Source of the DNA: JAJFUG01 sp964473155
GTDB lineage: Bacteria; Gemmatimonadota; Glassbacteria; GWA2-58-10
Reading direction: 5' to 3'
DNA: 64,000 bases
Assembly (NCBI GenBank): GCA_964473155.1
Contig: CAYYNT010000005.1
Span: 1-64,000, forward strand
The first letter of the stretch is position 1. The number at the start of each line of letters is the position of its first letter. Positions 8,815-17,775 of this stretch are shown one piece after another. The translations under genes and the position numbers were made by a program. Under the pieces are notes generated by a model that saw nothing but the letters and a program-made list of their open reading frames with translations, searched no databases and was not told the DNA's origin.

Positions 8815-10503
8815 ATGAACGCACTGCATCCGGTCGATATTTTCATCATCGTGTTCTATTTCGCATTCGTGCTTGCGGTGGGATTATTCCTCAAGTCCAG
8901 GACCCGGACGGGTCTGGACTTTTTCATGGCCGGGCGGAGCCAGAGCTCGTTCGTGGCCGCGATAGCGTTCATCGCCGCGGGCATGGGGGCGCTCGAACTG
9001 ATGGGCTGGAGCGCGGCCGCCTACCAGTACGGGATGCTGGCCGTGCACTGGTACTGGATCGGCGTGGTCCCGGCCATGCTGATCCTGGGCTTGGTGATGA
9101 TGCCGTTCTACTACATAAACCGCACGCACTCGGTGCCGGACTACCTGTTCCAGCGTTTCGGGTCCGGGGCGCGGGTTTTCGCGGCGCTCACTTTCCTGGC
9201 CATGACCCTGCTTGCCAGCGGGATAAGCCTGTACAGCATGGGGCTGGTGCTGGAGAACTTCTTCGGCTGGGATTTCGACGTGTCGATCTGGGTCACCACC
9301 CTGGCGGTCTGTATCTATGTAGCCATGGGTGGCCTGACCTCGGCCATATTCAATGAGATTGTACAGTTTTTCATGATCTGGGCCGGATCTTTCCTGGTGC
9401 CGGTGTACGCGCTGATCGAGGTTGGGGGCTGGGACGCGCTGGTTCGCAAAGTGTCGCTCCGCGCGGCCGAGCTGACCGCGGCGGGCCAGCCGGTGCTCGA
9501 CCGGATGAGTATCTGGGGCAGCCTGGCCAGCCCGGAGTCGAACACCATGGGCATGCACTGGCTGGGGATCACTTTCGGCCTGTGCTTCGTGCTGGCCACG
9601 GGCTACTGGTGCACGGATTTCCTGGTGGTCCAGCGCGTGCTGACCGCCCGCGACCTGCGCAGCGCGCGGATGGCCCCGGTGATAGCCTCGATATTCAAGG
9701 TCACCGTGCCGTTCATCGTCATCCTGCCCGGCCTTCTGGCTTTCGTGCTGATTCCGGGCCTGGGGCCGGAGGGGCCGGGAGTGTCGCCCTCCGAGACCTA
9801 CAACGCCGTGCTGCCGCTGATGATGAAGCGCTACCTGGGACCGGGGCTGATAGGCCTGGGCCTGACCGCGCTCATCGCCGGTTTCATGAGCGGCATGGCG
9901 GGCAATGTCACCGCCTTCTCCACGATCTGGACCTACGATATCTACCGTTCGCATATCAACCCTGGCGCGGAGGACCATCATTACCTGAACATGGGCCGCT
10001 GGTGCACGGTGATCGGGATGGTAGTCTCGATCCTCAGCACCTATCTGGTAAAGCATTTCGCCAGCATGGCCGAGTATACCCAGGCGCTGTTCAGCTTTTT
10101 CAACGCGCCGCTTTTCGCCACGGTCATAATCGGCATGCTCTGGAAGCGCGCCACTCCGGCGGCCGGGTTCTGGGGCATGCTGCTGGGAATGCTGGCCGCG
10201 GTGGCCATTTTCGTGGGCTGCCGCAGCGGAGTTATAGATCCCTATTGGGTCAGTCTGAGCCACAATCCCAGCGATATGGCCCTGTTCACCTGGCAGGCCA
10301 CCTGGGCTTTCCTGGTGGATATCGTGGCCACGGTGGCGATAACGAGCTTCACCCGTCCCAAGCCCGAGGCCGCCCTTACGGGGCTGGTGCTGGGTTCGGT
10401 CCCCTGGCCGCGCGACAGCGGCCTGCCCTGGATCAGGCGGCCCATGTTCTGGACCGTGGTCAGCCTGGCCCTGTTCGTGACGATAAACCTTTTGCTGTGG
10501 TAA
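8815..10503 (+). CDS. Sodium:solute symporter (SSS family)
   Basis: A 562-residue membrane protein with about 13 helices, beginning HPVDIFIIVFYFAFVLAVGLF. Family features include FFMAGRSQSS after helix 1 and the long ALIAGFMSGMAGNVTAFSTIW helix, with a small-residue pattern typical of the sodium site. Substrates in the family include sugars, amino acids and betaines. It sits between a sugar-type dehydrogenase and an MttB-like methyltransferase (31 bp downstream), so a methylated amine or a sugar acid is the likely cargo; this is context only. Confidence 0.87.
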   Translation: MNALHPVDIFIIVFYFAFVLAVGLFLKSRTRTGLDFFMAGRSQSSFVAAIAFIAAGMGALELMGWSAAAYQYGMLAVHWYWIGVVPAMLILGLVMMPFYYINRTHSVPDYLFQRFGSGARVFAALTFLAMTLLASGISLYSMGLVLENFFGWDFDVSIWVTTLAVCIYVAMGGLTSAIFNEIVQFFMIWAGSFLVPVYALIEVGGWDALVRKVSLRAAELTAAGQPVLDRMSIWGSLASPESNTMGMHWLGITFGLCFVLATGYWCTDFLVVQRVLTARDLRSARMAPVIASIFKVTVPFIVILPGLLAFVLIPGLGPEGPGVSPSETYNAVLPLMMKRYLGPGLIGLGLTALIAGFMSGMAGNVTAFSTIWTYDIYRSHINPGAEDHHYLNMGRWCTVIGMVVSILSTYLVKHFASMAEYTQALFSFFNAPLFATVIIGMLWKRATPAAGFWGMLLGMLAAVAIFVGCRSGVIDPYWVSLSHNPSDMALFTWQATWAFLVDIVATVAITSFTRPKPEAALTGLVLGSVPWPRDSGLPWIRRPMFWTVVSLALFVTINLLLW

Positions 10504-10534
10504 AAGAACAACAAAAATATAGAAGGGGGAGCGC

Positions 10535-11962
10535 ATGTACTGCCGGGTGCTATCGGATGAACAGATAGAGCGTATTCATCGGGCTTCGCTCGAAATCCTG
10601 GAGCGGGTGGGAGTGACAGTGCCGCACCCGGAGATGCTGCATCGGTTCGAGGCGGCCGGGGCGAAAGTGGATTTCGGCGCGCAGCGGGTGCGGATACCGC
10701 ATTTTCTGGTCATGAAATGCGTGGAGGGAGCGGGCAAGAGCTTCACCCTGTACGGCCGCGACCTTAGCCGCACGGCGAAATTCGGGCAGGGCGGGAGGAA
10801 CTACAATTCGATTGCCGGCGAGGCCTCCTGGGTGGACACTCCGGGCGGGGAGAGGCGTTTCGCCACCCTGGATGACGCCGTGACCGCGACCCGTTTCGCC
10901 GACGCCCTGGCCGGGATCAACCTGCCGGGGGCGATGAGCGACCCGCACGGCATGCCGGTCGCCTGCCGCAGTGTCGAAGTCTGCGCCGCCATGCTGCGCA
11001 ACACGGCCAAGCCAATTACGTTCTGGTTCCATGACCGCGCCTCGGCCCGGTTCATAGTGGAAATGACCGTGGCCCTGCGCGGCGACAGCGCGCGGGCGGA
11101 AAAATATCCGTTCTGCTACCCGTTCCTCGAACCGATCAGCCCGCTGCGCTTCCCGTTCAACGGCATCGACCTCCTGTTCGAAACCGCGCGGATCGGCCTG
11201 CCGGTGCCGATCGGGCCGATGGCCCAGATGGGGCTTTCCGCGCCCTGCACCGTGGCCGGGACGCTGGCCCAGGAGAACGCCGAGATACTGGCCGGGGTCT
11301 GTATCACCCAGCTTGTACGGCCAGGCCTGCCGGTCTGCTACGGCGGAATCTGCCACGCTTTCGACATGAGCACCACGCAGATGATTTTCTCAGGGCCGGA
11401 GCAGGCGATTTTCGGGGTGGCGATGACCCAGATCGGCAAGCGCTACGGGTTCCCGGTGTATATCAACGTGGGCCTGAGCGACAGCAAGCGGCCGGATGCC
11501 CAGGCCGGGCTGGAATGCGGGATCACCCTGGCCCTGGGCGCGGCAGCCGGGGCGGACATATTCGGGCACATGGGAATTTCCGGGGTGGACCAGGCCAGCT
11601 CACTGGACATGCTGGTCATGCAGGAGGAAACGATCCGCTACGTGGAAAGCGCCTGCCGGGGGATCGAGGTTAGCGACAGCACACTGGGGCTGGATGTGAT
11701 AGCCGCGGCCGGACCGGGCGGGACTTTTATCGACACGGAGCATACGGTGGAGCATTTCCGCCGCGAGCTGTGGGTCCCCGGCCTTCTGGACCGTCAGTAC
11801 TATCAGGCCTGGCTGGACAGCGGGGCGAAATCGATGGAGGAGCGCTGCCGGGAGCGCAAGGAGGAGATACTGGCCACGCACAAGCCTGTGCCGCCCACTG
11901 AGGGAGAGGAGAGGATTATCGCGGAGGTCCTTGCTGCGGCTCGCAAAGAGTTGGCTGGATGA
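10535..11962 (+). CDS. MttB-like trimethylamine methyltransferase family protein (non-pyrrolysine)
   Basis: A 475-residue protein of the MttB superfamily, recognisable from its start (SDEQIERIHRASLEILERVG) and the family blocks RVRIPHFLV and GGICHAFDM. The frame has no internal TAG, so it belongs to the branch lacking pyrrolysine. Characterised members of that branch (MtgB, MtpB, MtcB, MtyB) demethylate quaternary amines such as glycine betaine or proline betaine onto a corrinoid protein. No corrinoid protein gene lies beside it. A GGGGGAG box precedes the ATG. Probably co-transcribed with the symporter. Confidence 0.83.
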   Translation: MYCRVLSDEQIERIHRASLEILERVGVTVPHPEMLHRFEAAGAKVDFGAQRVRIPHFLVMKCVEGAGKSFTLYGRDLSRTAKFGQGGRNYNSIAGEASWVDTPGGERRFATLDDAVTATRFADALAGINLPGAMSDPHGMPVACRSVEVCAAMLRNTAKPITFWFHDRASARFIVEMTVALRGDSARAEKYPFCYPFLEPISPLRFPFNGIDLLFETARIGLPVPIGPMAQMGLSAPCTVAGTLAQENAEILAGVCITQLVRPGLPVCYGGICHAFDMSTTQMIFSGPEQAIFGVAMTQIGKRYGFPVYINVGLSDSKRPDAQAGLECGITLALGAAAGADIFGHMGISGVDQASSLDMLVMQEETIRYVESACRGIEVSDSTLGLDVIAAAGPGGTFIDTEHTVEHFRRELWVPGLLDRQYYQAWLDSGAKSMEERCRERKEEILATHKPVPPTEGEERIIAEVLAAARKELAG

Positions 11963-12053
11963 GAACCGGGTTTTGGGGAACCAGAATGTTGCGTGAGAGG
12001 ATCTGGAATCGCAGAGGTCAGAAACAGACCAGGGTCTGTCAGACGCTTTGAAA

Positions 12054-12083
12054 GTAGGGGGCACGGCGCGCCGTGCCCCCTAC
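12054..12083. repeat. Perfect 30-bp palindrome in a gene-free gap
   Basis: A 30-base perfect palindrome beginning GTAGGGGGCACGGCG and ending with its reverse complement. It shares the GTAGGGG/CCCCTAC ends with the inverted repeat that closes repeat copy A (3099-3160), and its CACGG centre with the 18-bp palindrome closing copy B (34936-34953). It lies in the 216-bp gap between two convergent genes and could work as a bidirectional terminator or be a REP-like element. Nothing else is seen in the gap. Confidence 0.75.
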
Positions 12084-12178
12084 AGTTAAGACTCTTGGGA
12101 CAACACCCTGTTGTTTTCTTATTTAATTGGAACGACTTCCTCGTGGTTCTGCCGCGGAAAATTTATCGTAATCAGGTT

Positions 12179-13714
12179 TCAGGCTCCACCCGCAAGCAGG
12201 CGCAGCATTCCTAACAGGTCGAGCACGTCCACCCGGCTGTCCAGGTTCAGGTCCGCGGCGGACCAGGCTTCGCCGGCGCCGTCAACCAGCACCTTGAGCA
12301 GGGCCAGAAAGTCGAGCATATCCACCCGGCCGCTGGAGTCGATGTCCCCGCGGCGCGGCGGAGCGCCCTGAGTGGCTATCAGGCGGCCAGCCAGGACATT
12401 GGCGTACTCTTCCACCGCCGAATAACCCGAGGACAGGATTTTCACGTTGTCCGTGCCGTCAGCCGGGTCGAGTCCACGCGTGCGCTCCCACCAGTCCGCC
12501 ATGCCGTCATTGTCCCGGTCCGTTTCCCGTTGCCCGTATGCCATTCCTGCCAGAAGGCCGGCCGGGGCGCGGCGGCCATAGTAGCCAGTCCCGTCGCGCA
12601 CCTCCCGCACAGTGCGCCGCCCCACCGAATCCCGAGGGAAACAGCCGGCCTGCGCCAGAACCAGCTCGAAGGCCTCCAGCGGCGGCCAGGTGGTTACCGC
12701 TGGAACAGGGGTTTCTGTATCGGCTTTGCGGCCTCGGTTGGCATAAGCCTTAAGGCCGGGCATCTTTGAGGCCTCGGCCCAGGGGTCCTGGATCAGGCCG
12801 GTGTAATCCGGGCCGCGTCCGTGCATGTAGTTGTCGCGCAGATAGTAAGAGGTTGTCCCATCGAAACAGAATGGATAGATTACCGCCTCTTCAAGCCCGC
12901 GTTTGTAGTAGTTGCCGATAATGTTGTAACCCTTGTTGTTTGGTTCATTGTCGTGCAGGAACCCGTCCCTGAAGTCGTAAACCACGTTGTTCCGTATGTC
13001 CGCCGGGCCGTCGGACACGGCTGGACAGCGGCGGCTGTGATGGGCGAACAGGTTATGGTGGATGCTGATCTGTCCCCCGCCGGGACCGTTGATCATGCCG
13101 TAGTTGTGCACCCCCTCCGGGTGGCCTTGAGTATCGGACTCCTCGATTGCGCACCATTGGACAGTCATCTCGGCCGAGGAGAAAATGTCCACCGTCTCAT
13201 CGCTGGCCCAGGACACGGAGACATGGTCGAGCACGCAGCGACGCACCCCGGAGAACTGGATACCGTCCGCCCATTCCACTCCGGGGATCGGGTCGGGACG
13301 TATGCGCAGGAAGCGGATCACGATGTCCTCGAAGCGTGCTTTTCCTGTTTCGTCGTACGGGGTCGAGAGCATGCCCCTGAGCGTGATACCGGGCGATGGC
13401 GCGGTCTGGCCGAGGATTGTAATCTGCCCGAATGGAATACTGAGTTCGCCTGGAATGACTCCGCAGGTGTCGAAGACCACGATCCGCGGCCCCTTCTGGT
13501 TGCAGGCCTCCTGGAGACTGCCCGGTCCGGAGGTGTTGAGGTTGTTCACGTGCAGCACCTGTCCCCCGCGCCCGCCAGCGGTGAATGCGCCGAAACCCTC
13601 GGCGCCGGGAAAAGCAGGCAGGGAATCGGAGGTCTGGGCGTATAGGGAGGCGGTTTGCATTGACAGAAGATGAATAAACAGCAGTACGGCAGTATGACGC
13701 AGAGTGAGAGTCAT
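12179..13714 (-). CDS. Secreted pectate-lyase-like beta-helix protein with dockerin-like tail
   Basis: A 511-residue protein; the ATG at 13714 is chosen because it opens a signal peptide (LTLRHTAVLLFIHLLSM). The right-handed beta-helix carries pectate-lyase features: FPGAEGFGAFTAGGRGG at the start, LDHVSVSWASDETVDIF and NLFAHHSRRCPAV. The last ~55 residues are two EF-hand-like dockerin repeats (DIDSSGRVDMLDFLALLKVL and DLNLDSRVDVLDLLGMLRLL). No cohesin is visible in the window, so the tail may anchor to something else. Probably degrades pectin or another polyuronate outside the cytoplasm. Confidence 0.85.
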   Translation of the reverse strand: MTLTLRHTAVLLFIHLLSMQTASLYAQTSDSLPAFPGAEGFGAFTAGGRGGQVLHVNNLNTSGPGSLQEACNQKGPRIVVFDTCGVIPGELSIPFGQITILGQTAPSPGITLRGMLSTPYDETGKARFEDIVIRFLRIRPDPIPGVEWADGIQFSGVRRCVLDHVSVSWASDETVDIFSSAEMTVQWCAIEESDTQGHPEGVHNYGMINGPGGGQISIHHNLFAHHSRRCPAVSDGPADIRNNVVYDFRDGFLHDNEPNNKGYNIIGNYYKRGLEEAVIYPFCFDGTTSYYLRDNYMHGRGPDYTGLIQDPWAEASKMPGLKAYANRGRKADTETPVPAVTTWPPLEAFELVLAQAGCFPRDSVGRRTVREVRDGTGYYGRRAPAGLLAGMAYGQRETDRDNDGMADWWERTRGLDPADGTDNVKILSSGYSAVEEYANVLAGRLIATQGAPPRRGDIDSSGRVDMLDFLALLKVLVDGAGEAWSAADLNLDSRVDVLDLLGMLRLLAGGA

Positions 13715-13892
13715 GTTCGTCCAGCCCTGAATTCTGGGTTCTTGTCGATCAGGCGTAAGATTAATGATTTGCATAATATAAACCGGTCTGAGAAAAACAA
13801 TATATTTGTGTTGAAGACAGGCTGAAGTACTGATATTATTGAATCAGGAGTATCTGCGGCATTAAACCGGGTGAAAATGGAGGCGCAGGAAG

Positions 13893-14702
13893 ATGCAATA
13901 TGTCAATATCGGGGGACGAAAGGTCAGCCGTCTGATTACCGGCAGCAATCCGTTCAGCGGGTTCAGCCACCAGGGTGCGGCCCGAGACCGTCAGATGATG
14001 AGCTGGTACAAGACCGAAAGGATCAAGGCCGCCCTGCGCGAGAGCGAACGGGTAGGTATAAATGCAGTCGTTGCACGCACGGACCATCACGTGATGCGTT
14101 TTCTCCTGGAACACCGGGACGAGGGCGGCGGCCTCCAGTGGTTCGCCCAGACCTGCCCGGAGGTTGGGCCGCAGCATATGTGCGTCGAGCGGGCGGTGGC
14201 GGGTGGCGCCGTAGCCTGCCACATCCACGGCGGGCTGATGGATTACCTTTTCCAGAACGGCAAGCTGGATGAAATAAAGCCGGTGATCGGCCAGATAAAA
14301 CAGGCCGGGATGTTAGCCGCGGTGGCCGGGCACCTGCCCGGAGTTTTCCGCTGGGCCGAGGATAACCTGGACCTGGATTACTACATGTGCTCCTACTACA
14401 ACCCGATGCCGCGCGACCGCAACCCGGAGCACGTGCGCAGCGAGACGGAGTACTATCTGGAAGAGGACCGCGCCGCCATGTGCGCGCTCATTCCCACCCT
14501 TTCCAGGCCGGTCATTCATTACAAGGTGCTGGCCGCGGGACGGAACGATCCGGCGGCGGCGTTCAAATCAGTGGCTGCCTGTATGCGTGGGAACGATGCT
14601 GTCTGTGTGGGATTTTTCACCGGGGATAATCCCGGAATAATCGAAACGGACGCTCGCTTGCTGGAAGAGATATTGGTCGAAAAGGACAATATCAAGGCCT
14701 GA
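13893..14702 (+). CDS. Conserved TIM-barrel protein, aldo/keto-reductase-like
   Basis: A 269-residue cytosolic protein with an AGGAAG box before the ATG. It starts IGGRKVSRLITGSNPFSGFS, similar to the opening strand of aldo/keto reductases, and later has ACHIHGGLMDYL and GVFRWAEDNLDLDYYMCSYY. The canonical catalytic Asp-Tyr-Lys-His set of aldo/keto reductases is not clear, so it may be a diverged member with another role. Convergent neighbour of the pectate-lyase-like gene's promoter region. The function is unknown. Confidence 0.6.
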   Translation: MQYVNIGGRKVSRLITGSNPFSGFSHQGAARDRQMMSWYKTERIKAALRESERVGINAVVARTDHHVMRFLLEHRDEGGGLQWFAQTCPEVGPQHMCVERAVAGGAVACHIHGGLMDYLFQNGKLDEIKPVIGQIKQAGMLAAVAGHLPGVFRWAEDNLDLDYYMCSYYNPMPRDRNPEHVRSETEYYLEEDRAAMCALIPTLSRPVIHYKVLAAGRNDPAAAFKSVAACMRGNDAVCVGFFTGDNPGIIETDARLLEEILVEKDNIKA

Positions 14703-14764
14703 GCATATTATTAGTTTTCTGTTTGTGGGCGTGCCAAAATGACAATAATGACAATTTCTTTCTG

Positions 14765-14792
14765 TTTTCAGCGCACATTTTCTTGATAGAAT
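14765..14792 (+). promoter_or_regulatory. Possible promoter of the polyphosphate operon
   Basis: TTTTCA (14765-14770), a 16-bp spacer and TAGAAT (14787-14792) lie about 95 bp before sixA in an AT-richer gap. Weak by-eye candidate. Confidence 0.28.
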
Positions 14793-14886
14793 ATACGGTC
14801 GCGGCTAAAATCAATAACTGCCCTCCAGTGCTCGACCGGAGATTTCAGTACGCGGCGGAAGAATTCACATTTTTCCGGAGTGATCG

Positions 14887-15597
14887 ATGAAGATTCTTTA
14901 CCTGGTGCGCCACGCGAAAGCTGTGCAGAGGGATGCCGGATACCCGGATTTCGAACGCGAGCTTATCAAGCGCGGACAGAAAGACGCCCGTCAGGTGGCA
15001 GAGCACCTTGCTTCCCGGGGGGCGGCCCCCGGAGTGATCATTTCCAGTCCGGCCGTGCGGGCGGTGGCAACGGCTCGAATTTTCGGAAGGCAGTTCAACT
15101 ATCCCTCCAAGCGTATCCGCACGCGCAAGGCGATTTATGATCAGCCGGCCAGCGTACTGTTCGATATTATCCGGACACTGGAAGAGGAATGCGATCAGTT
15201 AATGCTGGTAGGACATGATCCGCAGATAACCGATCTGGCGGGCTTACTGGCCCCGGATTTCCACCGTGACATTCCGACCAGCGCTCTTCTGCAGATAGAA
15301 TTCCAGATCGAGCGCTGGTCGGAGCTGACCGCAGGCTCAGGGCGTGTCACGATGTTCCACTTTCCTGGCGCTCCAGGGGATGCCTGCGAGGGCAAGGCAT
15401 ATGTAAAGGAGATCGAGCGCTCTCTTATGCGCGCGGTCATAGATGTGCTCAGGGATGCCGATCTTGTCACCGCCGTCAAGATGGAAAAACCGGTGGCGAA
15501 AGCAGTCCGGGAACTGTCGCGCAAGTTTACCGCAAGAGTGCGGGCGCGGGCCGCGCGGAAAGCGGAAGCCGGTGAAAGTAAAGACCGGCGGGACTAA
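14887..15597 (+). CDS. sixA: SixA-like histidine phosphatase
   Basis: A 236-residue histidine phosphatase superfamily protein. The catalytic motif is LVRHAKAV at residues 6-13 (RHA), with the second histidine in LMLVGHDPQITDLAGLL. SixA-type enzymes remove phosphate from phosphohistidine. It is about 70 residues longer than E. coli SixA; the extra C-terminal part is basic (RKFTARVRARAARKAEAGES) and resembles tails seen on SixA proteins next to CHAD genes. First gene of a three-gene set with ppk1 and a CHAD protein, so a role in polyphosphate turnover is likely. Confidence 0.85.
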   Translation: MKILYLVRHAKAVQRDAGYPDFERELIKRGQKDARQVAEHLASRGAAPGVIISSPAVRAVATARIFGRQFNYPSKRIRTRKAIYDQPASVLFDIIRTLEEECDQLMLVGHDPQITDLAGLLAPDFHRDIPTSALLQIEFQIERWSELTAGSGRVTMFHFPGAPGDACEGKAYVKEIERSLMRAVIDVLRDADLVTAVKMEKPVAKAVRELSRKFTARVRARAARKAEAGESKDRRD

Positions 15598-15622
15598 CAT
15601 GCTGGAGTGAGGACAGGTCCTG

Positions 15623-17692
15623 ATGGCTAACGAAAAGTATATCATCCGGGACATAAGCTGGCTTTCGTTCAACGAGCGTGTTCTTCAGGAGGCGGCGGAT
15701 CCTGACACGCCCCTGATCGAGAGGCTCAAATTTCTGGGTATCTTTTCATCCAACCTGGATGAGTTTTTCCGCGTGCGGGTGGCCACGATCAAGCGCATGG
15801 CTGCGGCGGGCAAAAAAGCGCGCGCCCTGATCGGCGACTACCCGAAGGAAATTCTGAACGATATACAGCATATAGTTCTCGAGCAGCAGGACCGGATCGA
15901 TATAATCTTCCAGGATATCCTCAGGGAATTGAGGACCCGCGGAATTTTCCTGGTCAATGAGACCCAGCTTACACAGGCCGAAAGTGAGTTTGCCCGCGAG
16001 TATTTCCACAACGAGGTGCGAGCGCGTCTGTTCCCACTGATGCTCGATTATCTCGATTCTTTTCCCGAGCTGGATGACCATTCAATCTATCTGGCGGTAC
16101 GCCTTCTGAAGAAAGAAACGTCCGAAAAGCCTCGTCATTCCCTGATCGCAGTGCCAAGCGATGTATTGTCGCGCTTCGTGGTGCTGCCGCACCGCGATGG
16201 GGAGGTGCGGATAATCCTGCTGGACGACATCATCCGGGTGGGGCTGGAGGACATTTTCTCCTCTTTTGATTTCAGGATATTTGATGCGTACACGATAAAG
16301 CTCACCCGGGATGCCGAGCTGGATATAGAAGATGATATCACTGTCAGTTTCATGGAGAACATTTCCAAGAGCCTGAAAAAAAGGGAGCGCGGCGCGCCGG
16401 TCCGTTTTGTCTACGATGCCCGTATCCCTGAGCCTTTCCTGAAAAGTCTGATGCGGAGGTTGAAACTTTCATCCTCCGACACCCAGGTTCCGGGAGGGCG
16501 CTACCACAACCTGAAGGATTTCATGGGATTCCCGGCGGTCGGAAAGCCGGACCTGCGTTATGCCACGCTGCCCGTGCTGCCGCATCCTGATCTCGGGTCG
16601 CACGGAAGTGTCATGGCGGTCATGCGCAACCGGGATATCCTGCTCAATTATCCTTACCATACTTTCAACCATTTCATCGATTTGCTCCGCGAGGCCTCGA
16701 TCGATCCGAAAGTGGTCTCGATCAAGATTTCTCTCTACCGTCTGGCGCGGAACTCCAATGTGGTCAACGCCCTGATCAATGCCGCGCGCAACGGCAAGCA
16801 GGTGACAGTGATCATGGAACTGCAGGCCCGTTTCGATGAGAAGGCCAACATCTACTGGGCCGACCGCATGATCGAGGAAGGAGTGAAGCTGCTCTACGGT
16901 GTGCCGGACCTGAAAGTTCACGCCAAGCTGCTTCTTATCACCCGGCGCGAGCAGGGCAGTCTGATGAATTATGTCAATGTAAGCACCGGCAACTACAACG
17001 AGGCCACGGCCAGGATTTACAGCGACCACAGCTATTTCACCACGGATACACGCATAAGCGATGAAGTGGAAAAGATATTCCGTTTCTTTGAGCGCAACTA
17101 CCGCACTGCTAGCTACGAGCACCTTCTGGTTGCGCCATTCTCGATGCGTGATGGACTCTGCGAGCTTATCGACAGGGAGAAGCGCAACGCGAAAAAGGGC
17201 CGTCCGGCCTGGATCAGGCTTAAGCTGAACAGCCTTTCCGACAACAGGATGATCGACAAGCTTTACAGCGCGAGCCAGGCTGGAGTGAAAATCGAAATGA
17301 TAATCCGGGGCATCTGCTGCCTCGTGCCGGGCGTGCCCGGCCTCAGCGAGAATATAAGCGCGATCAGCATCGTGGACCGTTTCCTGGAGCATTCGCGTAT
17401 CTTTGCGTTCTGCAATAACAATCAGCCGAAATACTTCATCTCATCGGCCGACCTGATGGACCGCAACCTCGACCGCCGGGTGGAGGTGCTCTGCCCGATA
17501 TATGATTATCAGATACAGAACGAGCTGGCCGCATTCCTTGACCTTCAGTTCCGGGACAGCGTAAAGGCCCGTGTACTGGATGGCACCGGGGAGAACCGGT
17601 ACCGCAGGCTTTCAGGCCAGGAGCCGGTCCACTCGCAGCTTGCTTTGTACGAAATGCATAAGGCGAAGTCCGATAACGGGAAGAAGAAATAA
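15623..17692 (+). CDS. ppk1: Polyphosphate kinase 1
   Basis: A 689-residue PPK1, full length for the family. N-domain begins ISWLSFNERVLQEAADPDTP; the two phospholipase-D-like C domains carry the autophosphorylated histidine in LKVHAKLLLITR and a second histidine in DRFLEHSRIFAF. It makes long-chain polyphosphate reversibly from ATP at the inner membrane or cytosol. The start lies 25 bp after sixA and the stop is 83 bp before the CHAD gene, all on one strand, indicating an operon. Confidence 0.96.
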   Translation: MANEKYIIRDISWLSFNERVLQEAADPDTPLIERLKFLGIFSSNLDEFFRVRVATIKRMAAAGKKARALIGDYPKEILNDIQHIVLEQQDRIDIIFQDILRELRTRGIFLVNETQLTQAESEFAREYFHNEVRARLFPLMLDYLDSFPELDDHSIYLAVRLLKKETSEKPRHSLIAVPSDVLSRFVVLPHRDGEVRIILLDDIIRVGLEDIFSSFDFRIFDAYTIKLTRDAELDIEDDITVSFMENISKSLKKRERGAPVRFVYDARIPEPFLKSLMRRLKLSSSDTQVPGGRYHNLKDFMGFPAVGKPDLRYATLPVLPHPDLGSHGSVMAVMRNRDILLNYPYHTFNHFIDLLREASIDPKVVSIKISLYRLARNSNVVNALINAARNGKQVTVIMELQARFDEKANIYWADRMIEEGVKLLYGVPDLKVHAKLLLITRREQGSLMNYVNVSTGNYNEATARIYSDHSYFTTDTRISDEVEKIFRFFERNYRTASYEHLLVAPFSMRDGLCELIDREKRNAKKGRPAWIRLKLNSLSDNRMIDKLYSASQAGVKIEMIIRGICCLVPGVPGLSENISAISIVDRFLEHSRIFAFCNNNQPKYFISSADLMDRNLDRRVEVLCPIYDYQIQNELAAFLDLQFRDSVKARVLDGTGENRYRRLSGQEPVHSQLALYEMHKAKSDNGKKK

Positions 17693-17775
17693 AGGGAATA
17701 TCAAAACTGTCCGGAGGCAGCGCCTGTCTGAATCTGCACCACGGGCGGCAGTTTGATCTTCCATCCGAGGCGAAA

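Noticed and set aside
10535..11962. Pyrrolysine-containing trimethylamine methyltransferase
   Set aside because: The frame has no in-frame TAG before its normal stop, so it belongs to the non-pyrrolysine branch.
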